The translations under genes and the position numbers were made by a program. Positions 12,501 through 22,609 of a DNA stretch of 64,000 nt are shown here, in pieces (the first letter of the stretch is position 1; each line of letters begins with the position of its first letter). The DNA comes from Helicoverpa zea (taxonomy: Eukaryota > Arthropoda > Insecta > Lepidoptera > Noctuidae), in assembly GCF_022581195.2 (NCBI RefSeq), contig NC_061455.1, forward strand, positions 6,940,120 to 7,004,119. The letters run 5' to 3'. The notes below the pieces were generated by a model. The model had not been told where the DNA came from, made no database searches, and saw only the letters and a program-made list of their open reading frames with translations.

Positions 12501-12675
12501 CACCATTAATTGTAATTAAATTTTCTTCATTTGCATTATTTTTCTTGGTTTTTAATTTTAATAATTTGGAGTTAATGAGAGAAACATTCGAACCTGAATC
12601 ATATACCCCATATATTTCTAATTTATCATTTATTAGTAGTTTGACTCTTATTAATGGTGTTACTATTAGTTTTTT
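9559..12675 (-). CDS. Gypsy pol: protease, RT, RNase H, integrase
   Basis: One open frame, about 980 residues downstream of 12501 plus an upstream part that has no ATG and continues to the frameshift site. The aspartic protease motif DSGS lies near 12590. Numbered from the codon at 12501: RT motifs LPFGLK (about 273-278) and YIDD (304-307); RNase H Asp in YTDGS (452) and YSDH (520); integrase zinc ligands His641, His646, Cys673 and Cys676; integrase catalytic Asp709, Asp767 and Glu803, the last two separated by exactly 35 residues. I saw no stop or frameshift, so the pol is probably intact. Translation depends on a -1 shift from gag. The C-terminus carries a GPYKI-type tail common in gypsy integrases. 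Confidence 0.93.
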   Translation of the reverse strand, partial: KKLIVTPLIRVKLLINDKLEIYGVYDSGSNVSLINSKLLKLKTKKNNANEENLITINGVKKTSGLTNLKIKIFEKEENVNVYVIDEPNFKYDFLIGLDMIKTYELIQNEELKITQKQYLHQENIKKEEEIYKEKNESKEYEKEYEINFNEHIKEKEFEIKVNHLEEDKREEIYKLIQQYKSVFAKDKYDVGTVRGYEARIDLLVDKYCSKRPYRCTLKDKEEIAVQIAKLLDNELIEESYSPFAAPVTLAFKKEENKKSRLCIDFRDLNKIVVPQAQPFPLIEDLMIKTRNCNYFTSLDINSAFWSIPLRVEDRKKTGFVTQEGHFQWTCLPFGLKTAPAIFQRILSNILRKYKLTDFAVNYIDDILVFSKSFEDHIKHLKKLLEAIQTEGFRLKFTKCTFASDSIKYLGHIIQKNSIKPVKDNLISIRDFPVPKTQKNVRQFLGKINFYHEYIPRSAIILDPLHNLLRKNQNFFWSEECQKAFEKIKSLLCSQPILEIFDQDLPINIYTDGSLKGVGAILKQVQKDGRERPVAYFSKKLTGAQKKKKAIYLECLAIKEALRYWQYWLIGKSFTVYSDHKPLENLNFKARTDDELGDLTYYLSQYDFKIKYSPGRENLEADCLSRNPVLEPEENIEDQLKIVNLITLEDIMIDQNKNEEIQRNKNKIIEKHNVYYKKIRNKEKIIITEELSIRLIKKIHEDLCHIGVGQMLRTVSSLYVAKNLTKNIKNLCRNCEICIKNKTRGQDKYGLMSHLGPATRPLEIVSIDTIGGFGGSRSTKKYLHLLVDHFTRYAFIVTSKTQSAHDFIKLINKVTETEEIEMLLTDQYPGINSKEFKKVLSDKQITMIFTAVNAPFSNGLNERLNQTLVNKIRCRINGSGGKKAWTTIAHECVEKYNQTNHSITGYAPCYLLYGTDATLLPNELRQECIHSDWIKDKEKALNNTLKSHYYNKKLYDRKRKNTELKVGDMVYVENGNKLNRKKLDELRIGPYKIVEKKSNTIYEIDTGHRKTESNLFHISKLIPVHITKDEDDEETSDDR

Positions 12676-12935
12676 TGTTCGGTTTCATTTAACTCTGTTT
12701 CAATCACTGAATTATTTACATGCCTTATAGATCTTCTATCGAATTTATCATCATCTTTAATCTTAAACCAGCATGCAGCTTCGGGGTGGTAACGAGTACC
12801 TTTATTTAGCCTTTCGCATGTTTTGCATGGAGCACGTTCCTCAATTTTGTTATTTATCTTTTGATTTTCGAATTTTCTGTAGGCCCCCTTCCTATTTTTA
12901 TTTACCAAATGTTCATACTTTCTCACTTCATTGAA
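12666..12935 (-). pseudogene. Gag, 3' part (downstream of the Harbinger)
   Basis: The nucleocapsid-like end of gag, separated from its 5' part by the transposon. It contains one zinc-knuckle-like array (CKTCERL...H...C, about 12800-12845) in a basic, Asn-rich context and ends with a TAA at 12666-12668. It is in the same frame as the upstream gag segment once the insert and one duplication are discounted. As it stands it has no start codon of its own, and its expression is cut off. Confidence 0.85.
12669..12675 (-). promoter_or_regulatory. -1 ribosomal frameshift heptamer at the gag/pol junction
   Basis: In element sense the last gag codons before the TAA contain A AAA AAC in the correct register (X XXY YYZ), and pol is open in exactly the -1 frame from this point. 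This heptamer is a classical slippery site in retroviral gag-pro junctions. I did not identify a downstream pseudoknot by eye. Confidence 0.75.
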
Positions 12936-12938
12936 TAA
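12936..12938. repeat. TAA target duplication, left of the Harbinger
   Basis: TAA precedes GGGTCTGTTTCA and is repeated after the other end (16579-16581). A 3-base TWA duplication is diagnostic of PIF/Harbinger elements. Confidence 0.9.
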
Positions 12939-13206
12939 GGGTCTGTTTCACAATGTACCGATAAGTTCTGCACAAGTTCCGAATAAGCTATTTGTTACTT
13001 ATTTGTAGGATAAACACATTTTTTGCGTTTCACGACTTTCGAATAGTGCTATGTGTCATATAAAGTCAGCGATAAGTTATGGGTCGGTTGAAGTGGCAAA
13101 TAGCACAGTTATCCGACACATAAGTAGTGTGTTTGACAGTTAAAATTGAATGACATTTTCTTTCTTTCGTTCGTGTTGTGTTTTAAACAATTATATACCT
13201 ATTTCA

Positions 13207-14507
13207 ATGGCAATGGACATTTTTGAGACTCTTGAAGATGAGTTTGATGAATATTTCGATAGACTCACAATACCACGCAAGACTCCAGTGTATCGGGAAA
13301 GAATAAACTATATGGAGACATTAGACGAAACGGACTTCAGGGCGCGCTTCAGACTCACTAAGAAAGCTGTGATGTTTGTGTATTCAATTATTGAGAAAGC
13401 AATATCTGTCCCTACAGAAAGGTAAGTAAGCATATACCTAACCTGCAGCCTGTATTCTTATAATGTCTCGGCTCCGTCTAGCTATTGTATATACCTACTG
13501 TAACTATACCTGATCTAACTCCAATGTTTTTTTCAGGAATTTGGCTATAAAGCCAATTAATCGTCTACTGTTAACATTGAGGTTTTACGCGACGGGAAGC
13601 TTTCTTACAGTAGTAGGTGATTTCTCTGGTGTAAGCAAAGCTTCTGCCAGTCGCTTTGTCTACCTGGTTTCACAAGCTATTGCACGATTGCGTGGGTTGT
13701 TTATCAAATTCCCAAGCAACACTGAAGACATACAGCAAGAGTTTTTCAATATAGCTAAATTCCCAAGGCTTATTGGTGCTATCGATTGTACCCATGTACC
13801 CATAAAATCTCCAGGTAATATATATTAAATAGGTACTATGAATGGTAATGTAAATAAAGGATTATTTGTCAAACTATGTACCAAATGATCAAATTGAGCT
13901 GTTTTTATAAATGCTGTTTACATTATTTTCAGGTGGAAACAATGCAGAAGAATGGAGAAACAGGAAATCACAATTTTCTTTTAATGTGCAAACTGTAGTG
14001 AGTGCAAAGTTAAGGATCTTGGACATAGTGGCTAGATGGCCAGGAGCAGCTCATGATCAAACAATATTTAATAATTCTTTTATAAAGCAACGACTTCAAA
14101 ATGGAGAATTTAGAAACTGTGTAATTGTTGGTGATAGAGGATATGAAAATACTTCATACCTACTTACTCCACTACAAACTCCTATGACTCCAGCAGAACA
14201 TCTGTATAATGAATCCCAAATAAGAAGCAGAAATGTAGTAGAAAGAACCTATGGGGTTTGGAAAAACAGATTCCCTATTTTATCAAAAAAAATTTTGCTA
14301 TCTGTATCTCGTGTACAGGCTGTAATAGTGGCATGTGCAGTGTTGCACAATATTGCAATAGATATGCGAGATGACCATTTTGAAGCCATTTACCCCGTGG
14401 GTGAGCCAGATGAACACGATGTTGTGAATCAAAGTAGTCTAGAAAATGTGGGGGATGCAACAGTGCGAAGTAATTTAATTAATGATTATTTTGGTTCATT
14501 ACTATAA
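13207..14507 (+). CDS. HARBI1-like DDE transposase
   Basis: Three exons, 13207-13421, 13537-13814 and 13933-14507, give 355 residues, close to the usual 350 or so for HARBI1 proteins. All junctions use GT-AG and keep the frame. The DDE_Tnp_4 catalytic residues are visible: Asp155 in AIDCTH, Asp232 in VGDRGY and Glu268 in VVERTYG. An N-terminal helix-turn-helix-like part lies around residues 80-125 (VGDFSGVSKASASRF). In this family the transposase cuts and pastes the element but needs the Myb-like partner for nuclear import and end binding. An in-frame ATG at 13150 exists, but the acidic MAMDIFETLEDEF start fits the family better. I see no disabling change. Confidence 0.93.
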
Positions 14508-14589
14508 TAATGATAGTCATTTATAGGCATTTTGCATTCCATTAATATAGTAGGTTATTAAATGTATTCTGTGTTAAATAAAAAACGAT

Positions 14590-16043
14590 TTATTTTTCAA
14601 ATTTATTTAAAAAGTATTTTTTTTCCAACGCCCACATTTCTCTTTTGTGCTCCCTTTCTTCCTCTTCAAAGGCCCATTGCTTTCTTTTATTTAAGAATTC
14701 TTCCTCCAGAATCTTCTTCTGTAAATCTGCAATCTCTAATTTTGCATCAGCTACTCTTTCGAATGGCCTTTTCATCTTCTCAGCAGCTGAAACAAGATAT
14801 TTTCTTTATTGTAAATATGTATTGGTAAAAATTACACAAGCTGGTATCAACATCATTTAATTTACCCATACAATCTAGGTCTCTTCTATAGTGGAGTTCC
14901 AATCAAACCACAGGTTGACGGTTGAACCATTACATTGCAACTCTGTTATACTGCACATCAATATAAAATATCTAAATACATGAACTAAAACAAGAACGAT
15001 TAAAAGAACTTACATAAGGCAGGATGTTTTTTGGAGCGCAGAGATTTTGGCTTCCAATTAGTCCACTTCTCATCATTGGCAACTTTTTTGGGTGTAGTAT
15101 ATTGACCTAAAATTAAAAAGAAAAGGTGAGAATGTTATGAAGGTGTGCTTATCAACAACACGGAGACACAACAGGAACACTACTTACTTATCTTTCTTCT
15201 GGAATGCCCTTCCTCATCAGAGTCATCATTTTGTGTAGACTGACCTTCAGCTGAAAACGAAAATGGAGTTTTTAACAAGAGTTTAATGGATGAAAAGTTT
15301 GTTGGTAGAAATATTTCATTTTAGTTAAAACAAGTGGCAATATGGCTATTTAAGTTAAATTGGTTTGTAGAAAAAGTAACTTACTCATGTGATGCTCTAT
15401 ATTGGTATCCACTTGGACACAGTTATTGTCTGCAATAATCATTTCAATGTTTTGTGTTAATTGGTTGGATGTGGAAGGTGTTGGTGGAGGACATACTGTG
15501 TCTATTTGTATAGGATCTGCAACATAAATAAAATTAAATAAGAAAGAGAAGAGCATGACAATTGTATTATAATTCACTTACATACAAAATACAGATCGGC
15601 TCGTCATATTAGTAGTACAGAACTAATAACAATTTTAAACTTATGATCTTACCAACATGATCAGAATCAAATTCACTTTCGATTCCATCTACAGACAACA
15701 GTATCATGTCTTTCACTTTTTCTTCTACTGGCGTCAGAGGAGGAGCAGCACTAGGTCCACCTCCCGTGCGATACGTTTCGGCACGTATTAGAGCAGACTT
15801 TTTCCTGGTATTTCTTTTTATTCCTTCGTATTTCGCTTTTAATGTTTTGGCACTACGATAATTAGTACCGCTTTTGCTATTAAATAGTGCCTCCAATGTC
15901 TTCCAGCACTGTTCTTTTTCATTCCATGTGACTGCATCACTTTTCTTATTTTCTAAAATGCTTTTATGTTGAGCAACGAGTGAAGTTAGAAGCTCAACTT
16001 CTTCCCGGCTGAAGTTAACGCTTCGTTCACGTTTTGATGTCAT
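14590..16043 (-). CDS. Harbinger Myb/SANT-like DNA-binding partner protein
   Basis: Five exons on the minus strand: 16043-15653, 15516-15385, 15250-15188, 15106-15014 and 14786-14590, giving 291 residues. All four introns interrupt codons in phase 1. The N-terminal 80 or so residues (NFSREEVELLTSLV...WNEKEQCWKTLEALFN...RSAKTLKAKYEGIKR) form a Myb/SANT-like trihelical domain of the type found in Harbinger second proteins and in NAIF1/MSANTD. A Pro/Ser-rich acidic linker follows, then a C-terminal coiled coil rich in Glu, Lys and Leu (AEKMKRPFERVADAKLEIAD onward). By family knowledge it binds the transposon ends and carries the transposase into the nucleus. Confidence 0.88.
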
Positions 16044-16578
16044 TTTTCAATACATAGAAATGACTGTGCATAAATGTATTCAAGAGGTACACTCAAATCG
16101 CAAGAATAGCAAAAAAACAGAAACACAAACACCAACGACTAACATAAAAAATTTAAATTACCACGCGCGGCTGCTAATACTTATATGTGACTGTGAGTAA
16201 TTGTCACTGTCAAACGCGTTTCGTTACCAGCAATTTTCATTTGCCATAAAATCGTTTGTGTAAGTTTTTATAACCGTTATGTGGATAATAACTAATTTTA
16301 TAAAAATATTAAAGTAAATCAATGTTTCTTGTATAATTTGAAATATGTTTATAAGTAGTTTCTTTTACTTTTTTTTGTACTTAATGAAATGACATCAAGA
16401 AACGAAACGTTTGTATATGGTGTTGCCACCGCACTTACATATAAGTTTCAGATAGTTATGTGTTAGATAAATTATGTTTGTGAAACGCAATGTTTCTTAT
16501 TCGGAACTTTTATCATCCGAATAATTTATGTGTAACATAGTTATTTGGAACTTTATCCATACATTCTGAAACAGACCC

Positions 16579-16581
16579 TAA
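16579..16581. repeat. TAA target duplication, right of the Harbinger
   Basis: TAA directly follows the right terminus (..AACAGACCC) and matches 12936-12938. Beyond it the gag reading frame resumes. Confidence 0.9.
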
Positions 16582-17451
16582 GTCTACTGTATCCTTCATT
16601 GCTTCTCTATTTATCTTCTCAAGTACAAATCCAGGCAAACCTGCAGCAATTAGATCCACCAGAGTACCTGTATCTATTGATCGCCTCATGTCCAGTATAA
16701 GTTTTTCCTTTTTTATAGCATAGTCCACCAATGAACCATCCTTGTATTTAAATAATAGGGCATAAGTCACTTGGTTCCAGCCTTGATTCGCAAATGATTC
16801 ACAGAACTTATTTTTCCATATCTGCCAGTCAGAGTTTAGTGTTAATTTTATAATCATAGAACTGTACCAATCAACACAACTTTTATCCATGAATAGTCTT
16901 AATATTTCAATTTTTTTCTCATCTTCCAAAATATCAAAACGTAAACATTCCTTTTCAAAAGTATCAATCCACTGGTTTGGGTTTGTATTTTTACTTGTAA
17001 ATTTTTCAATCACAAACTTCTCTGCAATATATTTTAGATTCTGTTTTTTTAGATCTTGCGTGTTCTCAATCAATTTTGCAAATAATTTTTCCAATGAATC
17101 TGTATTTTTTTCTAATCCTCCAGATGCTTGCTTTTGTTCAATTTCTTCTAGATACTGCTCTCCAAATTGTACATTACCATCTTCATCTATGTACACTTTT
17201 CTTAGTTCATCTGTCATTGTTATCCAAACTTTTCTTGTCTGATGTCTTTTCTTTAAACTATTTTTCACTTTAGTGAACGCAGCTGTCTGTATTAACTCTT
17301 TATGAAGACTAGCAGGCTGTAATTCTTCTGGTATAACAAACACTTTTTCATCTTTTGTTGTTATTGAGGTTACACAACAGACATTTGATTTCCCATCCTT
17401 AGCTGGTAATATAGCAAATTCGAAACGTAGCTGATCCATCGTTTTTTCCAT
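16582..17451 (-). pseudogene. Gag, 5' part, cut by the Harbinger insertion
   Basis: About 290 residues of gag from the ATG at 17451, starting MEKTMDQLRFEF. It has a predicted helical, charged capsid-like region (residues about 145-260, with WIDTFEKEC and W..WKNKFCESFA patterns typical of retrotransposon gag). In the present sequence the frame runs about 20 codons into the transposon before a stop at 16513, so any product lacks the zinc-knuckle end and cannot reach pol. No other break is visible. Confidence 0.85.
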
Positions 17452-17482
17452 TTAGGTATTTCAATAAACGAAAATGTCGTTT

Positions 17483-17825
17483 TATAAGACTATATCTTAT
17501 AGTCTAGGATTCAAATAAACTCATGTGTTGCTTCTGAAAACAAAGTTTTATTTTGTTATAATCACTTAACAAAGAAAACATCTTATTTTATGCACTATTG
17601 TAAAATCCTCACCTGAAAACAAAGAAACGACATTCAAAGTTTATTTTTCCACCAATTCCAATCGTTTTATCACAAAATATATCTCACATAAAGTTTTCTT
17701 CTCGTAACACCACATGCCAATTTTCATAACCTATAAAACCAACTATAGACAAAAACTTTGACTTTTTACCATAGATCGCGCGAAGCGCGCCAAATTCAAA
17801 ATTAAAGAAATATATTTTCTTTACA
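17483..17825 (-). repeat. 5' LTR of the gypsy element
   Basis: 343 bases, read as identical to 9151-9493. The gag ATG lies only about 31 bases downstream in element sense. The bases right after the LTR (AAACGACATTTTCG) do not start with the usual TGG of a tRNA primer-binding site, so the primer is unclear. Confidence 0.93.
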
Positions 17826-17829
17826 TATA

Positions 17830-20384
17830 TGCCCCGAAGGTTTCACACAAAAATTCACCAACACACAGAGGGAATAAATAGTCAGGATGTAACTTCTCTA
17901 TATCAGTGCGACTCGCAAAAAAGTCCAGAGTCATGAAAGTACGTCAGTTGTCTCCAAGAAGGTTCGGTGAAGGCAAATATGAATGAAAAAGGAAAATGTA
18001 GTCTTGTAATATACCTCTTTATTTAAATAACAACTAAATATACAAATAATTTAAGAATAGTTTAAACATTAGATAAAATAGAACATCTATAACACAGAAT
18101 TACATGGTGATTATCGCCTGTTGTTAGGAATACATGATTTTATATTTTTCAACCTACACTTATCCCAGTCGCCGTCAACAATTTTGCCTTGCAAGTTTGC
18201 AACAAAAAAAGTAGATAGCTGTTTTTTTACTATATCCAAAGTGTTGTTACTGTTTTTGACTGTGTTTTGCTCAGCAAAACTATTTTGCGACTGATTAACA
18301 ATTTTTTTACAAAATCTAATAGTCTACATAAGTGCAAATTCTGCATTTAAGTACAGGTACTTAAACGTGACGAAATATTATTTATGTGCATAATAAAAAA
18401 AAATACTTCTATTAATTTAATATTCTTAGTTATTAAAACTATGCGTTCTTTCTCCATTATAAGAATCCAAGTTATAGCGTCAAACAATATGCCACAATCA
18501 AGGATTTACATTTTACATTTCTGTTCACGAGCAGCATCCTTCTCTTGACAAAACCTATCCCTTTAGTGGCTTGCCAACTCTACACAATTCTAATTATAAT
18601 AGACGAATGCTATCCACAAAGATAATGAAATAATGACTTAGAAGAATATTTTATCGTACATAACTATGCTACAAGTAATAGTAGTTAATTTCCAGGTATT
18701 TTTGCAACGCATACTGCACTTTGTCACACTGTCTTTGTAATAGAGATCTATATATAGAAAGGCAGAACCATGCTGCGTCGACTTCAAATTATTTAGGAAA
18801 GTGGATGACCGTGATGGCATGGTACTTTATCATATCAGAGGATACTTCATCAAGGTGATAGGAAAAGAAGAAAATTACGATAATTTTCATTGTTCTATTT
18901 AAACCGTTACATCGTTTTTGGAAGAACTTAGCAAAGACACAAGACACGAGTATAAAATGTGTGTTAGTGACACCTATTAATTAGACGCGAGGAAATGTAA
19001 ACCTTTGTGGTTTCTCAACCTCAGCGAGGGCTAAGATTATCCGCTTAGTATAAACTATAAAGGTATCGTGATTAGGTACATATTAGCCTTCAAAGTAGGT
19101 AATTATTTGCTATGTTAGGTACCGTTCAGCTTAGAATCTGTTGCACATATTTTTAAATAATTAGTCAAAAGTTTAACGTCTGTGTTTGTTTATACATATA
19201 CTAATCTATTTATCACATTTTCATATACTTAAATATATAAAACTAAAAATAGGCAATTCTAGGAAATCGACGATAACATAATTGACAAAAGGCATTATGT
19301 TCGTTAACAAATCAATCGAGGTTTATCCTGAATGTGCAAAAAGTTAATATTTATAATATTAGACACATAATAGGTAGTCATTTAGTTTCGTGGAAAGATA
19401 TCTAAGACCTTTAGGAAAAACACTTATTACTTTTTACTTAGTTAAACTTTTTATCTAAACGATGACACTGTGAATGAATTGAAGGAAGACAATATTAAAG
19501 CAGTTATGAATGCTGTAGCTAATGTTATAGATAATCATTTCAGGTGAGTTAGGTTTCATTAAATACCTACATTTCATTAGGTATTAAACTGTTGGCTACA
19601 TAGCTGCATTATACATCAATATAAGCTAATTTGATTAATTGACAAAATAAAGAAGCTTATAGTTCGGCCATTCAGAGAATGCGTTCCTGACACGTCGCGA
19701 TTGAACTGACGACGTAACTTTGCAATGGCGTTGCAGTTACGATAAAAATATTTTTGCTGGTTGTTTACCGTTTTAACAATTGAGGAGCATTAAAACAACA
19801 TTATTATATCAATAATCAATGAATGTTATTACGTCGTCAGTTCAATCGCGACGTGTCAGGAACGCATTCTCTGAATGGCCGAACTATAGTCGGGGTAAAA
19901 AAATTATAAGAATATTAACCAAAAAAAAAACAGAAAGTACCACAAGGACTTTATAAAATGATTTGCGAAATATGGGTCAAAACGTTCAGGCAGTATAATC
20001 ACTCAATTTATCGATTTTTGGAGATTGAAAATAAAATGTAGATATATCAATTGACTTTGTCTTGTTCATCGTTCTATGACGAACGACACAATTCCAACTA
20101 GTATTTTTTAACGCTCGTTGTAGTAGATACTTACAGACGTTTAGTATAGGTAATAGGTACAAGTACCTATAAATTATGTACTTTAAGGTAAAACACAATG
20201 AACTACAAATTCAAGGTTTTAGCCACGATTGCTCTACACAGCACAGCAGCAGCCAGTATTATTAAATAATAGCGAATTAGACTCTATATTTACTATTTTT
20301 TTATTTGTCTAGAAATTGCATATTTTTATAAACTTCTATGTTCTGAATATATTTTTATTTAATTCGCTTGGAGTTATTTATTAG
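17830..20384. other. Gene-free stretch between the gypsy element and TBC1D23
   Basis: AT-rich DNA with no supported coding region, apart from a 231-base MITE (19658-19888). The 3' UTR of TBC1D23 probably occupies the last part; AATAAAAATA-type signals on the minus strand lie near 20350. Confidence 0.4.
19658..19888. mobile_element. Palindromic MITE, TATAGTTCGGCC family, copy 2 (full length)
   Basis: 231 bases with perfect 60-base terminal inverted repeats (TATAGTTCGGCCATTCAG ... CTGACGACGTAA and its complement) around a 110-base centre. It looks identical or nearly so to the copy at 53243-53473, meaning recent amplification. It is non-coding and could fold into one long hairpin. Confidence 0.93.
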
Positions 20385-22609
20385 CTAAGCTTTGCTATCC
20401 AACTGTTGAACTATTTGATTAGAAACTACTTTCGTGGCGATGGAAGCATTTGGAATAAGGAAGCGGTCCATGTCTTTTATCAAGAGATTGTCCCCATCTG
20501 GTATACCATACTTGAAAGTAATTAATTCAGGGTGCCTCTTTTTAGCAGTGATTTTAACAATAGTGGACAAAGGTCTTCTAGACATAACTTTCGCAGCACC
20601 TCGCTTGTTTGGAATGTCACGCAAAACAATCAAATGTGTTTCAGTAACTACTAAGTAAGAATCATGCATGTAGCCATTAAGCAGAACTTCCTGACAGGGG
20701 AAATTGTCAACGACATTATGCTCCTTCAGGAAGGATTGCAACTCAACTATCTCTTCTAAAGAATCTGAATCAGTGAAATCTCGTCTTAGACTGTCTGACC
20801 TTGAATCGTCGTCTTCGTCATTGATGCTAAACACTGGAGGGACATTTCTATATCTTTGTTCCTTTCTGTCTCCAGCAGACACATGCCATTCCCCACTGTT
20901 GTATGTGGAATTTGGATTTACAATATATTCAATTAACTTACCTCTCACTTCTTGGCTCTTGGCTTTCATTGCAGATGACAACTTGCTAAATAACTGTTTT
21001 GCTGGTATATTATCTCTCACCTTACTTTGATGTATATCTGCACCATCATTGTTATTATTAGGTGCACAGACTAAACAAGTAGATGGGTTGTGCTCCTCCA
21101 AGCAATCAGTCATATGTGGACCAAAGTAGTCATGGATTGCAACAAAACCTCCTTCTAGCATAGAAACATGTTTGGTATTTCTTTTTAAGAAGGATGCTAC
21201 CACCATGTGAGCATAACTGTCTTCCTCAGTTCTACCAGAGCCAACAAAGCAGAGGTGTTCTCCAGCGGCCAAGGATCCAGCAGCCAGAGCTTGCCTCTGA
21301 GCATTCAACAAACCTTGAACTGCTGTGTTGAATGCTGAAGGCTCTTGCAACATCAAATTACAGTCAAGGTGAAATGCTGTTGACAGATGACCAGCATTAT
21401 ATTGCTCAGCAGGGCGACAATCAACCAAAAAGAACTTCACACTATCATTGCCATTTCCAGAATCCAATGTAGCACTTTCAATCAATTCATGTACAGCTAC
21501 AGGAAGACATAGGGCTTGAGAATACAGTTTTGAATTAATTTCAACTCCAGTCTCAGAAAACAAGACTTCTAAAACATCTTCACGGAATGATAGCGGCGTC
21601 TTTAGTGAATAATAATGGGCAAGTGAACAAAAGTCTGACACATCATTAGCTTCTAGATCAGAAGGCATTTGAATTAAAGTTTGAATAATAGCATCTTTAT
21701 CTTCATTCTTCATTTGCAATAACTGTTCCCTGGCATTGATGACCATAATCAAGCAAAGGAAAAATATGAAGAAAGGATCAGACCTTTGGAAATATAAATC
21801 CCACATAAATAACACCACCTCTAAGCTACATGTACCAGAAAATAGAGATCTTAACCAAGATAGACAATATTGCTCTGGAGTTATTCGTTTTGTGTCTAAA
21901 AAGGAACACAGCTCTGGATCATGATATTGCAAAATCAATCTCAATATGTGAAATGGCACACCATTTTTAACACAGCCCTGTGGAATGTACAGCTGTAATA
22001 CTTTTTCAAACAAATTGTATGTATCAGACCTTGGTAACTTCAAACTCAGTAATGGTAGCAAAATTTCGATCCAACCATTATTTGAAGAGTAGTTAATAGA
22101 TTTAGACTTGCAGTAGAAAGTTATTATTGATTCGATGTCAGAAATAACTGACAATTTGTCATCGTCATCATTTCCAAGTCGTTTCACAAACTTCTTCACA
22201 TCGTCACGGAGTTCGTTTTGATTACTTAGATCAAATATTTCATCAAATGAAAGCAGCTGATTGCCTGCATCTTGGCACCTCAGACAGAGGAGCCAGACAT
22301 CAGGCCGTAAGCTTTCTGGGATCTTCTTGCCTTTGGTCAGAACATTTATTTCTTGTGCTGAGCAACCATCAAGGAGGGCAGACTCCAACTCTATCAGCCT
22401 GAAAATAAATAGGTCAATGTTTATGTATCACTACTCATGATTGATACTTTCTGTAGTATGACAACTTCACTAAATTACAAATAGGGACACTGAAAACAAA
22501 AGTCAGTTTAATGCACTGTTTGTTTACGTGGATGAAAACTCGGAGAGTAAAGCAAATGCACAAAATAACATAATATTTACCATGTACTGTCGTCTTCGTC
22601 TCCAGCCAT
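20385..22609 (-). CDS. TBC1D23: TBC1 domain family member 23 (trans-Golgi vesicle adaptor)
   Basis: Two exons, 22609-22581 (MAGDEDDST plus two bases of Trp) and 22398-20385, encode 680 residues; the vertebrate protein is about 700. Order seen: an N-terminal TBC domain (about residues 30-250, with IPESLRPDVWLLCL and LEVVLFMWDLYF), a rhodanese-like domain (about 320-440, VDCRPAEQYNAGHL...CFVGSGR), an acidic/Ser linker, and a C-terminal PH-like domain (about 560-660). I do not see the IxxDxxR and YxQ finger motifs, consistent with a non-catalytic TBC. In the family it links golgin-coated endosome-derived vesicles to the WASH complex at the trans-Golgi. Nearly all coding sequence lies in one 2-kb exon, unusual for a gene of this size. 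Its start is 884 bases from the divergent SLC35A gene. Confidence 0.9.

Larger units (their letters stand above)
12939..16578. mobile_element. PIF/Harbinger DNA transposon, apparently complete
   Basis: 3640 bases with terminal inverted repeats starting GGGTCTGTTTCA. The ends match for about 30 bases with a few mismatches and a one-base length difference. Subterminal regions are also partly inverted: GCGTTTCAC near 13024 and GTGAAACGC near 16480. It carries two genes converging on a shared 3' region around 14510-14590: a transposase on plus and a Myb/SANT-like protein on minus, the standard Harbinger pair. Both open frames splice cleanly. It sits inside gag of the gypsy element, so it is younger than that insertion. 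Confidence 0.95.
9151..17825 (-). mobile_element. Ty3/gypsy LTR retrotransposon, interrupted by a Harbinger
   Basis: An element of 8675 bases in minus orientation. Removing the 3640-base Harbinger insert plus one TAA duplication leaves about 5.03 kb. In element order: 5' LTR (17825-17483), a short leader of about 31 bases, gag (from 17451), a frameshift site, pol (to 9559), a polypurine tract and the 3' LTR (9493-9151). Pol order is protease, reverse transcriptase, RNase H, integrase, which assigns it to Ty3/gypsy. No envelope gene is present. The LTRs begin TGT in element sense but end TTATA rather than CA, a non-canonical end. Identical LTRs point to a recent insertion. Confidence 0.93.
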
